Shown piece after piece: positions 40,200 through 48,591 of a DNA stretch of 64,000 bases. The translations under genes and the position numbers were made by a program. Below the pieces are notes generated by a model that had not been told where the DNA came from, ran no database searches, and worked only from the letters and a program-made list of their open reading frames with translations. This stretch comes from Ideonella sp. (lineage in GTDB: Bacteria; Pseudomonadota; Gammaproteobacteria; Burkholderiales; Burkholderiaceae_C), in the NCBI GenBank assembly GCA_015075165.1, contig JABTUY010000001.1, forward strand, positions 310,001-374,000. The letters are read 5' to 3'. Every line of letters begins with the position of its first letter. Position 1 is the stretch's first letter.

Positions 40200-41638
40200 C
40201 TCGTCTCCTTGGGGGCGGTGGATCGGGCGGCCGCCTGGCGCTGCGGGAGGAACACCTCCTCGACCCAGCGCGTGGTGACGCGACCGGCGGCAAAGTCCTC
40301 GTGCGCCAGCACCGCGCGATGGAAGGGCGCGGTGGTGGCCGGGCCTTCGACCTGCAGGCGCTGCAACGCATCGCGCATGCGCTCGATGGCCAACGCGCGC
40401 GTCGGCGCATGCACGATCAGCTTGCCGAGCAGCGAGTCGTAGTACGGCGTGACGGTGTAGCCGTCGTGGCAGTGGCTGTCGCAGCGGATGCCTTCGCCTT
40501 GCGGCGGCGCCCAGCGCGCCACCACGCCGGGGCGGGGCAGGAAGTTGCGCTGCGGGTCTTCGGCGTTGATGCGGCATTCGATCGCGTGGCCGCGCGGCAC
40601 GACCTGCGCCTGCGCGAAGGACAGCGGCAGCCCGGCGGCCACGCGCAGCTGCTCGACCACCAGGTCGATGCCGGTGATCATCTCGGTGACTGGGTGCTCG
40701 ACCTGGATGCGCGTGTTCATCTCCAGGAAGTAGTAGCGCCCGTCGCGGTCGTCGAGCACGAACTCCACCGTACCCGCGCCGTGGTAACCAACGCGCCGCG
40801 CCAGCGCCACCGCGGCGTCGCCCATCGCCGCGCGCTGCGCGGCGCTCGAGCCCGGCGACGGCGCTTCCTCGATCAGCTTCTGGTGGCGGCGTTGGGTCGA
40901 GCATTCGCGCTCGCCCAGGTGGACCACGTTGCCGTGGCGGTCGGCCATGACCTGGATCTCGACATGGCGCGCACGCTCGATCAGCTTCTCGACGTACAGC
41001 GTGCCGTCGCCGAAGGCGGCCTGCGCTTCGGCAGTCGCGCCGGCGAAGGCAGCGGCCATCTGCGCGGCGTCGCGCACCACGCGCATGCCGCGGCCGCCGC
41101 CGCCGGCGCTGGCCTTGACCAGCACCGGCCAGCCGATCCGCTCGGCCACCGCCAGCGCGGCGGCGGCGTCGGCCACCGCGTCCGAGCCGGGTACGCGCGG
41201 CACGCCGGCCTCGGCCGCCAGCTTCGAGGCGGTGATCTTGTCGCCCATCGCCTCGATCGCCGCCGGCGTGGGGCCGACGAACACCAGCCCGGCGTCGATG
41301 CAGGCTTGCGCAAAGGCCGCGCGCTCGGACAGGAAGCCATAGCCCGGGTGTACCGCGTCGCAGCCGCTGCGCCGTGCCGCATCGACCAGGCGGTCGATCG
41401 CCAGGTAACTCTGCGCCGGCGGTGGCGGGCCGATCGGCACCTGCCGGCCGGCCAGGCGCGCCGCCAGGCTGCCGGCGTCGGCTTCGGACACCGCGGCCAC
41501 CGCCTCGATGCCCAGCGCCTGGCAGGCGCGTACCACGCGCACCGCGATCTCGCCGCGGTTGGCGACCAGCACGCGTTTCAGCCCCGGGAGGCCGGGCAGC
41601 GCGGACGCGGGGAAAGGGGGCAGCGCTGGGTCGGGCAT
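40196..41638 (-). CDS. Biotin carboxylase subunit of an acyl-CoA carboxylase
   Basis: ATP-grasp enzyme carboxylating biotin with bicarbonate; 480 residues. RVLVANRGEIAVRVVRACQALG (about 22-43) and HPGYGFLSE (97-105) form the N-domain, KASAGGGGRGMRVV (175-188) is the glycine-rich ATP loop, YFLEMNTRIQVEHPVTEMITGIDLV carries catalytic residues, and GHAIECRINAEDP is conserved. It lacks a fused biotinyl domain; the carrier is the separate 72-residue protein encoded divergently. First gene of the minus-strand unit, with promoter and operator at 41681-41721. Confidence 0.93.
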   Translation of the reverse strand: MPDPALPPFPASALPGLPGLKRVLVANRGEIAVRVVRACQALGIEAVAAVSEADAGSLAARLAGRQVPIGPPPPAQSYLAIDRLVDAARRSGCDAVHPGYGFLSERAAFAQACIDAGLVFVGPTPAAIEAMGDKITASKLAAEAGVPRVPGSDAVADAAAALAVAERIGWPVLVKASAGGGGRGMRVVRDAAQMAAAFAGATAEAQAAFGDGTLYVEKLIERARHVEIQVMADRHGNVVHLGERECSTQRRHQKLIEEAPSPGSSAAQRAAMGDAAVALARRVGYHGAGTVEFVLDDRDGRYYFLEMNTRIQVEHPVTEMITGIDLVVEQLRVAAGLPLSFAQAQVVPRGHAIECRINAEDPQRNFLPRPGVVARWAPPQGEGIRCDSHCHDGYTVTPYYDSLLGKLIVHAPTRALAIERMRDALQRLQVEGPATTAPFHRAVLAHEDFAAGRVTTRWVEEVFLPQRQAAARSTAPKETR

Positions 41639-41680
41639 ACGGTTCGGAAGGCGGAAGGGGCGCAGCGGGTGGTCATCCGG

Positions 41681-41709
41681 ATTAGATCATTTGACATTAC
41701 GATTGTCAA
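41681..41709 (-). promoter_or_regulatory. Promoter of the biotin carboxylase operon
   Basis: Minus strand -35 TTGACA (perfect) and -10 TCTAAT (5 of 6) with 17-bp spacing. The -35 lies within the GntR-type palindrome, so repressor binding would exclude RNA polymerase. Confidence 0.65.
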
Positions 41710-41721
41710 CAATCGTAATGT
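41694..41721. promoter_or_regulatory. GntR-type operator, 28-bp perfect palindrome
   Basis: Arms ACATTACGATTGT and ACAATCGTAATGT around a CA centre are exact reverse complements. The core CGATTGT-CA-ACAATCG recurs at 44291-44306 in front of the GntR/FCD gene. It overlaps the -35 boxes of two divergent promoters. Confidence 0.82.
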
Positions 41722-41731
41722 TGCCTATGAT
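41703..41731 (+). promoter_or_regulatory. Promoter of the biotin carrier / acyl-CoA synthetase operon
   Basis: -35 TTGTCA and -10 TATGAT (each 5 of 6) with 17-bp spacing, 30 bases before the carrier ATG. The -35 is inside the palindromic operator. Confidence 0.62.
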
Positions 41732-41761
41732 CGCGACATCCCAAACCACCGGAGACGACCG

Positions 41762-41980
41762 ATGCCCCAGACCCGCCTGCAAGCCGACGTCACCGGCACC
41801 GTATGGAAGATCGAGGTGCGCGTCGGCGACGCCGTCGCCGAGGAGCAGACGCTGCTGATCCTCGAGAGCATGAAGATGGAGATCCCGGTCGACGCGCCGC
41901 ACGCCGGCACCGTGCTCGAGCTGCTGGTGGCCGAAGGCGAGGCCGTGGCCGAAGGTCAGGACGTGGTGGTGATCGGATGA
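41762..41980 (+). CDS. Stand-alone biotin carboxyl carrier protein
   Basis: A 72-residue biotinyl domain with the biotinylation motif ILESMKMEIP (Lys38) between two lipoyl-type beta halves (GTVWKIEVRVGDAV and GTVLELLVAEGEAV). It shuttles carboxybiotin between the biotin carboxylase and carboxyltransferase encoded divergently. Single-domain carriers of this size occur in Bacillus-type yngHB clusters, which also pair with an acyl-CoA synthetase. Its stop overlaps the start of the synthetase gene (ATGA). Confidence 0.92.
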   Translation: MPQTRLQADVTGTVWKIEVRVGDAVAEEQTLLILESMKMEIPVDAPHAGTVLELLVAEGEAVAEGQDVVVIG

Positions 41981-43536
41981 TCGCCGGGCGCCTGATCGGC
42001 TGGGCCGCGGCGCAGCACGGCGCGCTGCCCTCGCTGGTGTTCGGCGAGCGCAGCTTCAGCCACCTCGAGGTCGATGCGCGCAGCAACCGCTTCGCCCAAG
42101 CGCTGATCGCGCTCGGGCTGGCGCCGGGCGAGCGCTTCGCGGTGCTGCTCGAGAACTCGCCCGAGAGCCTGGACAGCCAGTTCGGCGCCGAGAAGGCGGC
42201 GCTGACCTACGTGGCGCTGAACGCGCGCCACGCGCTGGCCGAGCACCTGGACATTCTGGCCGACGCGCAGGCCAGCGCGGTGCTGGTCGGCCCGCAGTTC
42301 GACGAGCTGGCGCGGGCCTTCGCGGCAGCCGCCGGCCGCCGGCTGCCCGCGCTGCGCCACGTGCTCGGGATCGGCCTGCACGAGAGCGGCGTGCTGGAGT
42401 TCGCCGCCGCCTGCGCCACCGCGCCCGAGCAGACGCCGGCTATTCACATCGGCCCCGATCACCTGGTGCGCATCGCCTACACCAGCGGCACCACCGGCAA
42501 GCCCAAGGGCGTGGCCTACACGCTGGAGCGCCTGACCGCGCGGCTGAACAACCACTTCCTCGCGATGGAGTACGGCCTGTCGGTGGACGACGCGATGCTG
42601 CACGTCGGCCCGCTGACGCATGCCGCCGGCGTGTACCTGTTCCCCTGCTTCCTGCGCGGCGCGCGCAACGTCATCCAGGACCGCTTCGACCCGGCGTCGC
42701 TGCTGGCGGCGATCGAGCGGCACCGCATCACCCACCTGATGCTGGTGCCGACGATGATGAGCCGGCTGGTCGAGGCGATCGAAGGCGGCGCGCGAGGCGA
42801 CTGGTCGTCGCTGAAGCGCGTCCACTACGGCACCGCACCCACGCCGGTGGCGCTGATCCGCCGCGCGATGAAGATCTTCGGCCCGATCCTGCGCCAGCAG
42901 TACGGCATGACCGAGGCGGTGCAGCCATTGACGGTGCTGTACCCGCACGAGCATGTCGGCGACAGCGAAGACGCGGCCGACGATCCGATCGGCTCCTGCG
43001 GCAGGCCGACGGCCAACGTGCGCATCGTGTTGCGCGACGCCCAGGGCCGCGAGGTGCCGCAAGGCGAGGTGGGCGAGGTCACGCTGGCGCGCGAGGGCGC
43101 GGCCGAGGTCATGCTGTGGCGCCGCCCGGAGACGATGGCTGAGGCGGTGCGCGACGGCTGGTACTACAGCGGCGACCTCGGCCGCTTCGACCGCCATGGC
43201 TACCTGCACATCGTCGGCCGCAACAAGGACATGATCATCAGCGGCGGCTTCAACGTCTACGCGCGCGAGGTCGAGGACGCGCTGACCGCGCACCCGGCGG
43301 TGCAGGAGTCGGCGGTGCTCGGCCTGCCCGATGCGCAATGGGGCGAGGTCGTCGCCGCGGTGGTGGTGCTGCGCCAAGGCTGCCAAGCCAGCGCCGAGGC
43401 GCTGCAGGCGCATTGCGCGGCGCGCATCGCCGGCTACAAGAAGCCGCGCCGCATCGTCTTCGTCGGCGAGTTACCGCGCAACCTGGCAGGCAAGGTGCTC
43501 AAGGGCGAGTTGCGCGCCTGCTTCGGCGCGGCCTGA
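41977..43536 (+). CDS. AMP-forming acyl-CoA synthetase of the carboxylase cluster
   Basis: A 519-residue ANL-superfamily ligase that activates an acid to its CoA ester. IAYTSGTTGKPKGVAYTLE (about 167-184) is the ATP motif, RQQYGMTEAVQPL the A5-type motif, YYSGDLGRFDRHGYLHIVGRNKDMIISGGFNVYAREVE the hinge region, and ELPRNLAGKVLKGEL holds the catalytic lysine. It is co-translated with the biotin carrier, so its product is probably the substrate of the carboxylase. The acid is unknown. It converges with the GntR gene with one base between stops. Confidence 0.92.
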   Translation: MIAGRLIGWAAAQHGALPSLVFGERSFSHLEVDARSNRFAQALIALGLAPGERFAVLLENSPESLDSQFGAEKAALTYVALNARHALAEHLDILADAQASAVLVGPQFDELARAFAAAAGRRLPALRHVLGIGLHESGVLEFAAACATAPEQTPAIHIGPDHLVRIAYTSGTTGKPKGVAYTLERLTARLNNHFLAMEYGLSVDDAMLHVGPLTHAAGVYLFPCFLRGARNVIQDRFDPASLLAAIERHRITHLMLVPTMMSRLVEAIEGGARGDWSSLKRVHYGTAPTPVALIRRAMKIFGPILRQQYGMTEAVQPLTVLYPHEHVGDSEDAADDPIGSCGRPTANVRIVLRDAQGREVPQGEVGEVTLAREGAAEVMLWRRPETMAEAVRDGWYYSGDLGRFDRHGYLHIVGRNKDMIISGGFNVYAREVEDALTAHPAVQESAVLGLPDAQWGEVVAAVVVLRQGCQASAEALQAHCAARIAGYKKPRRIVFVGELPRNLAGKVLKGELRACFGAA

Positions 43537-43537
43537 A

Positions 43538-44278
43538 TCACGCGGCCGACGCGGCCAGCAGCCGCGCCGCCTCGTCGGCCGACGCCTCGGTGCGCTGGCG
43601 CGCCAGCAGCACCATCTGCTCGGCGTCGCCGCGCTCCAGCGCCCGCGCGGCCTGCTTCCACAGCTTGACCGAGCGCCGCCGCCGCTCGACGGAGGCCAGC
43701 CCGAGCTTGCTGTAGCGCAGGCTCTGCAGCGACAGCGCGGCGATCATGCGGCGCAGCCGCTCGTTGCCGGCGAAGCGCGCGCTGATCTGGATCAGCCGGT
43801 GCGTGGTCTCTGCGTAGGCGTCGCCGCCGGCCGGATCCTCGGCGAGCGCCTCGAGGCGGGCCACGCCAGCGCGCATCACCGCCAGCAGCTCCGGCGGACG
43901 CGCCGCGGCCACCTTGCGGATCGCGATCTCGAACAGGCCGGCGCGGATCTCGAACAGCTCATGCAGCTCCGCGGCCGACAGGCTGGTCACCACCGCGCCG
44001 CGTCGCGGCAGCACCGCGACCAGGCCTTCGCGCTCGAGGATGCGGATCGCCTCGCGCACCGGGCCGCGGCTGATCGCGAACTCGTCGGCCAACTCCTGCT
44101 CGCCGATGCGTGCACCGGGTTCGAGCTGCCCGCCGATGATGCGGTCGCCGACCTTCGCCGCCACCTGCTCCGGCACCGTGAGCGTAGGTCCGGAGGCGTC
44201 AGCGAACAGGCGGAATTCGACTGTCTTCTCCCAGCGCGCGAAGACTTGCTGATGGCTATCGGCCGAGCGCGTGGTCAA
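43538..44278 (-). CDS. GntR-family regulator, FCD (FadR/VanR-like) subgroup
   Basis: A 246-residue repressor: winged helix-turn-helix at about 33-95 (GDRIIGGQLEPGARIGEQELADEFAISRGPVREAIRILEREGLV) and an all-helical FCD effector domain with the conserved ELHELFEIRAGLFEIAIRK start. It is encoded at the end of the carboxylase/ligase cluster. A palindrome with the same core as the one between the divergent carboxylase promoters sits 12 bases upstream of its start, indicating autoregulation and local control. The effector is likely the acid or CoA ester handled by the cluster. Confidence 0.92.
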   Translation of the reverse strand: MTTRSADSHQQVFARWEKTVEFRLFADASGPTLTVPEQVAAKVGDRIIGGQLEPGARIGEQELADEFAISRGPVREAIRILEREGLVAVLPRRGAVVTSLSAAELHELFEIRAGLFEIAIRKVAAARPPELLAVMRAGVARLEALAEDPAGGDAYAETTHRLIQISARFAGNERLRRMIAALSLQSLRYSKLGLASVERRRRSVKLWKQAARALERGDAEQMVLLARQRTEASADEAARLLAASAA

Positions 44279-44290
44279 AGGTCAACCTCA

Positions 44291-44306
44291 CGATTGTTGA
44301 CAATCG
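44291..44306. promoter_or_regulatory. GntR-type operator in front of its own gene
   Basis: CGATTGT-TG-ACAATCG is a perfect palindrome matching the core at 41700-41715. It lies 12 bases upstream of the GntR start, just downstream of a -10-like TATACT (minus strand, 44312-44317). Confidence 0.8.
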
Positions 44307-44466
44307 CGCGAAGTATAAGCTACGTCTCCCCGCGACGACCTGCTCAACCAGCAGCGCGCATGGCACCAGTAGCCGCTCCACCTCATCCGCGTGGAGTTCA
44401 AGAAGGGCTTTCCGAGGCCCCTGTAAGCGCCGGCGGAGCGTCCTTCCATCCCCCCAATGGGCAATC

Positions 44467-45300
44467 ATGAAGCTCTACATGCATCCGCTGTCGACGGCGA
44501 CTCGCCGGGTTCGAGGGCACGACCTCGACGTCGTGGTGTTCTCGGGCCACAAGATCTATGCGCCGGGCTCGCCGGGCGTCGTGGTGGCCCGGCGCGAGCT
44601 GTTCGAGGGCGGTATGCCGGTCGAGGTCGGCGGCGGCATGGTCGATGACGTCTGGCTCGACCGCTTCGCCGCCACGGCCGCGCTGCCCGAGCGCGAAGAG
44701 GCCGGCACGCCCAACATCGCCGGCGCGATCGGCCCCGGGGCGGCGCTGTGCGCGTTGCACCGCATCGGCATGGACGTCGTACTGGACGACGAGACCGCGC
44801 TGATGCAGCTCGCGCTCGACAGCCTCGCGGCGAACCCGGGCATCGCGATCTACGGCGACACCGATACGCGCCGCTACCCGCGCGCCGGCGCGCTCTCGTT
44901 CAACGTGCGCGGCATGCACCACGCGATGACGGCGGCGATCCTCAACGACTACTTCAACATCGCGGTGTGCAACCACTGCTTCTGCGCCCACCCCTACGTG
45001 CGCGAGATGGTGACCGAGGCGCTGGCCGCCGCCGACAAGGGCTTGAGCGCCGCCGAGCTCGAGGCGCTGGCCGAGATGGAGCGCGGCATGGTGCGCGCGA
45101 GCTTCGGCATCTACACCACGCGCACCGACGTGCACAAGCTGGCCGCCGCGCTCACCGACATCGTCGCCCGGCGCGAGCACTACGAAGCGCAGTACGAGCC
45201 GACGCCGGACGGCGAGTTCCGGCACAGGAGTTTCCGCCAGCAGCCTGACGACGCGTTCACGATTCGCGCTGCCGTCGTCGACTGGTTCGAGCGTGCCTGA
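44467..45300 (+). pseudogene. Truncated class V aminotransferase with a GST-like N-terminal tip
   Basis: A 277-codon frame. Residues 1-15 (MKLYMHPLSTATRRV) match the typical N-terminus of glutathione S-transferases. From residue 18 the protein is the C-terminal portion of a class V PLP aminotransferase: DLDVVVFSGHKIYAPGSPGVVVARRE carries the Schiff-base lysine (Lys29), then GGGMVDDVWLDRF, EEAGTPNIAGAIG, and a C-terminal domain with RASFGIYTTRTDVHKL. The N-terminal ~200 residues of the enzyme, including part of the PLP site, are absent. No good ribosome site precedes the start. It looks like a deletion fusion and is probably inactive. Confidence 0.75.
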
Positions 45301-45390
45301 CGTGTCTGCGCCGGCGCGTGAAGACCGCGCGCGCGGCACGCACGCGCCATACCTGGCGCGTGCGAAGGGCATCTCCTTCGACGGCCCCGA

Positions 45391-46131
45391 TCAATCCTTG
45401 TTCGGCGCGAACGGCGCGAGCCATCCGCGGTAGGCCTTGGGCAGCGGCCTCGCGTAGTCGCCGCGCTTGCTGGTGAACAGCCGGGCGCGCAGCAACGCCT
45501 CGGCGGTGGCGGTCGCCGTGGCCACGCCGTCGACGACCGGCACGCCGAGTTCGCCGCTCAGGCGCTCGCACAGGTCGGCCATGCCGGCGCAGCCGAGCAC
45601 GATCGCGCCGCTGGCGTCCTCGTCGATCGCGCGCCGGCATTCGGCGAGGATCGTTCGATACGCGTCGCTCGCCGGGTCTTCGAGTTCGAGCACCGCCACG
45701 TCGCTGGCGCGCACGCGCCGGCAATGCCGGCGCAGCCCGTACTTGTCCACCAGGTGCTCGGCGATCACGACGGTGCGCGCGAGCGTCGTCACGACCGAGA
45801 AGCCCGTCGCCAGATAGCAGGCGCTGCGCATCGCAGCCTCGGCCACGCCGATCACCGGCCCGCGCGCCAGTTCACGCGCGGCGTCGAGCCCGGGGTCGCC
45901 GAAGCATGCGATCACGTAGGCGTCCACGCCCTGGGCCTCGCCCTTGCGCACTTCTTCCAGCAGGCCGAGGCAAGACATCGCCTCGTCGTAGTGGCCCTCG
46001 ATCGACACCGGACCGTGCTCGGGGCTGACCGCCTCGATCGTCACGCCCGGGCCTGCCACCGCGCGCGCCGCGGCACCGATGAGCGCGGTCATCGACGGCG
46101 TCGTGTTCGGGTTGATGACACGGATGCGCAA
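45391..46131 (-). CDS. Asp/Glu/hydantoin racemase family protein
   Basis: A 246-residue racemase of the HyuA (hydantoin racemase) type: RVINPNTTPSMTALIG at the N-terminus and two catalytic cysteines in VIACFGDPGLDAAREL (Cys76) and IVLGCAGMADLCERL (Cys181). It interconverts chiral centres of 5-substituted hydantoins or amino acids without cofactor. The start is a TTG at 46131 preceded by AAAGGAGG. It is divergent from the Liv-type importer, suggesting both serve uptake and use of an amino-acid-like compound; no hydantoinase is adjacent. Confidence 0.88.
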   Translation of the reverse strand: MRIRVINPNTTPSMTALIGAAARAVAGPGVTIEAVSPEHGPVSIEGHYDEAMSCLGLLEEVRKGEAQGVDAYVIACFGDPGLDAARELARGPVIGVAEAAMRSACYLATGFSVVTTLARTVVIAEHLVDKYGLRRHCRRVRASDVAVLELEDPASDAYRTILAECRRAIDEDASGAIVLGCAGMADLCERLSGELGVPVVDGVATATATAEALLRARLFTSKRGDYARPLPKAYRGWLAPFAPNKD

Positions 46132-46303
46132 CGGCGCCTCCTTTGTTGTGTGCGGGTTTGCACTAAGTATGAAGGCAATAGTCTAGGCTAAAGTGTCTAC
46201 AAAATCAACATCTACTTGAACACATAAGCTGCCCACACAATCAACGGCACCCTAGGAAGCGCCCCTGCCGCGCTCCGTCCCTCACCTACGGAAAGGAAAC
46301 TCG
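46132..46303. promoter_or_regulatory. Divergent promoter region, racemase and Liv importer
   Basis: A 172-base gap clearly richer in A+T than its surroundings, especially 46165-46245. TCTAC occurs twice (46196 and 46211), each followed by an AAC-containing stretch, giving a 15-bp-phased imperfect direct repeat that could be a regulator site. No convincing -35/-10 pair was singled out. Confidence 0.4.
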
Positions 46304-47494
46304 ATGAGCAAGCGAACCACCCTCCGGCTGACATTGCTCGCGGCGATCGCGCCGTGGGTGCTGCTCGGTGCGGCCCAGGCCCAGGACGTGCTGAAGATCG
46401 GCGTCAACGGCGTGATGTCGGGGGAGGCGGCGTCGTGGGGCCTGGTCAACAAGTACTGTGCCGAGACCACCGCCGACATCTACAACGCCAAGGGCGGCGT
46501 CGACATCGGCGGCAAGAAGTACAAGCTCGAGATCGTTTCGCTCGACGACAAGAACGATCCGAAGGTCTCGATCACCAACGCCGAGAAGCTCACCAGCCAG
46601 GGCATCAAGTACATCATCGGCCCGAACATCGACACCACCGCGCTGGCGGTGAAGCCGGTGATGGAGCGCGCCAAGGCGCTGCACTTCCCGTACGCGTTCG
46701 CCAAGGAGCTGTACAAGGCGCCGGCCAATGCGTCGGTGCTCGGCATGGTCGCGAGCTACCAGGTCGGGCCGATCATGTACGACTACCTGAAATCGAAGAA
46801 GGGCGTCAAGTCGATCGCCTTCCTGGCGCGCAACGAGTCCGACGCGAAGAACCAGCAGGTCGAGGGCGTCGAGGCCGCCAAGAAGCTCGGGCTAAACGTC
46901 GTTGCCGGCGGCGAGAGCTACGAGCCCGGCACCAAGGACTTCATGCCGGTGATGACCAAGGTCATCAAGACCAAGCCCGACCACATCGTGCTGTCGGGGG
47001 TGGCGCCGGCCGATGCGCCGCTGCTCAACAAGGCGGCGCGCGACCTCGGCTTCAAGGGCACGATCTCGACCGAGACCGCGCAGGACGCGAAGATCCTCTC
47101 GCAGGTGGCCGGCGACAAGGCCAAGGGCTTCATGAGCGTGGGCGGCGCCTCGACGCCGGAGATCCAGTCCGACGCGATGAAGGAGTACATCGCGGCGTAC
47201 AAGAAGCGAGTCGGCGAATGGAATGACGAGGCCGGCACCAAGGTCTACGCGCTGGAGTTGATCCTCGCGGTGCTGCAGAAGAATCCGAAGGCACTGAACG
47301 ACGTCGAGGAGTTCCGCAAGGAGATGGCGACCTTCTCGATGACCAACCCGTACGTCAAGGGCGGCGCGACCAAGCTCGAGTTCGCCGGCGCGGCCGACTT
47401 CGGCCGCCGCAGCCAGGTCGGCGTGCCGCTGGTCGTCAACGAGTTCGACGGCAAGGAGTTCAAGACGCTGTTCGTGGGCGCGATCAAGAACTGA
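46304..47494 (+). CDS. Liv-type ABC transporter substrate-binding protein
   Basis: A 396-residue periplasmic binding protein of the branched-chain amino acid/amide/urea class, with signal peptide MSKRTTLRLTLLAAIAPWVLLGAAQAQ. The mature part shows KIGVNGVMSGEAASWG and KLEIVSLDDKNDPKVSITNAEKL, the usual type I fold start. Substrate is not predictable; members bind amino acids, amides, urea or aromatic acids. RBS GAAAGGAAA precedes the ATG. It is the first gene of a five-gene importer operon. Confidence 0.93.
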   Translation: MSKRTTLRLTLLAAIAPWVLLGAAQAQDVLKIGVNGVMSGEAASWGLVNKYCAETTADIYNAKGGVDIGGKKYKLEIVSLDDKNDPKVSITNAEKLTSQGIKYIIGPNIDTTALAVKPVMERAKALHFPYAFAKELYKAPANASVLGMVASYQVGPIMYDYLKSKKGVKSIAFLARNESDAKNQQVEGVEAAKKLGLNVVAGGESYEPGTKDFMPVMTKVIKTKPDHIVLSGVAPADAPLLNKAARDLGFKGTISTETAQDAKILSQVAGDKAKGFMSVGGASTPEIQSDAMKEYIAAYKKRVGEWNDEAGTKVYALELILAVLQKNPKALNDVEEFRKEMATFSMTNPYVKGGATKLEFAGAADFGRRSQVGVPLVVNEFDGKEFKTLFVGAIKN

Positions 47495-47618
47495 TCGCTT
47501 GCAAGGGTGAGCGTGCGTCGCGCGCGCTCACCTGCCACCCACCCTGCCAAGGCGCGCACCTCGGCGCGCACGGCAGCGGGCGCGCTTGCCGCGCGCCCAC
47601 CCGCCTCGGAGGACATCC

Positions 47619-48494
47619 GTGTTCCAGGTCCTGCTGAACGGCATCGTGCTCGGCAGCGTGTACGCGCTCATCGCGCTCGGCCTGACGATGGTGTTCTCGA
47701 TCATGCGCGTGGTGAACTTCGCGCATGGCCAGATGTACATGCTGGGCGCCTTCGTCGTCTACTACCTGTACGGCGAATACGGGCTGCCGTTCTTCGTCGC
47801 GCTGCCGGCGGCGGCGCTCGCGCTGGCGATCGTCGGCGTGCTGTTCAACCGCTTCTTCTTCCAGCCGGTGCTCGCCACCGCCACCCGCGAAGAGAACTCG
47901 ATGCTGATGGCGGTGGGCACCGCGCTGCTGCTCGAGAACCTCGCGCTCACCGTCTTCGGCGAGAAACAGCGCGGCGTGCCGCCGGTGGTCGACGGCTCGC
48001 TCATCTTCGGCGACGTGGCCGAGGGCGGAGCGATCCTCACCTACCCGAACGCGATGGTCGCGCTGCTGGCGGCGGTATCGATCGCCGCGCTGCTGGCCTT
48101 CGTGCAATTCACGCGGCCCGGCCGCGCGCTGCGCGCGGTGGCGCAGGACAAGGAAGCCGCACGCCTGCAGGGCGTGGACGTGAAGACCACCACCACGCTC
48201 GGCTTCGCGATCGGCGCCGCGCTGGCCGGGCTCGCCGGCGGGCTGCTGGTCACGGTGTATGGCGTCAACTCCGGCGTCGGCGTCAACATCTCGACCAAGG
48301 CCTTCATCATGATCATGATCGGCGGCGCCGGCGTCACCTCCGGCGCCATCGTCGGCGGCATCGTGCTCGGCTTCGCCGAGGCGATCGGCTACGACCTGTT
48401 GCCCGGCAGCGTGACCTACCTGCTGATCTTCGTCGCGATGATCGTGTTCCTCGTGTTCAAGCCGAACGGCCTGTTCGGCAAGCCGTGGGGGTGA
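47619..48494 (+). CDS. livH: Liv-type ABC permease LivH
   Basis: A 291-residue inner-membrane permease: LLNGIVLGSVYALIALGLTMVFSIMRVVNFAHGQMYMLGAF is the LivH signature start, and GRALRAVAQDKEAARLQGVDV the cytoplasmic coupling loop. About eight hydrophobic helices. GTG start with CGGAGGACATCC upstream. It pairs with LivM encoded 98 bases downstream. 'livH' denotes family, not proven leucine transport. Confidence 0.92.
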   Translation: MFQVLLNGIVLGSVYALIALGLTMVFSIMRVVNFAHGQMYMLGAFVVYYLYGEYGLPFFVALPAAALALAIVGVLFNRFFFQPVLATATREENSMLMAVGTALLLENLALTVFGEKQRGVPPVVDGSLIFGDVAEGGAILTYPNAMVALLAAVSIAALLAFVQFTRPGRALRAVAQDKEAARLQGVDVKTTTTLGFAIGAALAGLAGGLLVTVYGVNSGVGVNISTKAFIMIMIGGAGVTSGAIVGGIVLGFAEAIGYDLLPGSVTYLLIFVAMIVFLVFKPNGLFGKPWG

Positions 48495-48591
48495 GCCCGG
48501 ACATGAAGGCGTCCCTGCGGACGCCTGAATGCCTGGCGAACCGGCCGGGCATGCAGGCCCGGCCGTGGAGAGCTGCAACGAAGGACAACGG

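Noticed and set aside
37630-40410. Apparent 926-residue fusion containing the carboxyltransferase
   Set aside because: The overlap GTGA at 39210-39213 and normal family lengths show separate genes; the upstream part of the frame is antisense noise over the binding protein and biotin carboxylase.
45222-45236. GCACAGGAGTTTCCG resembles the IS91-like end core (12 of 15 positions)
   Set aside because: It lies inside coding-like sequence of the class V aminotransferase C-terminus that continues sensibly to its stop (DAFTIRAAVVDWFERA); no transposase sequence is nearby.
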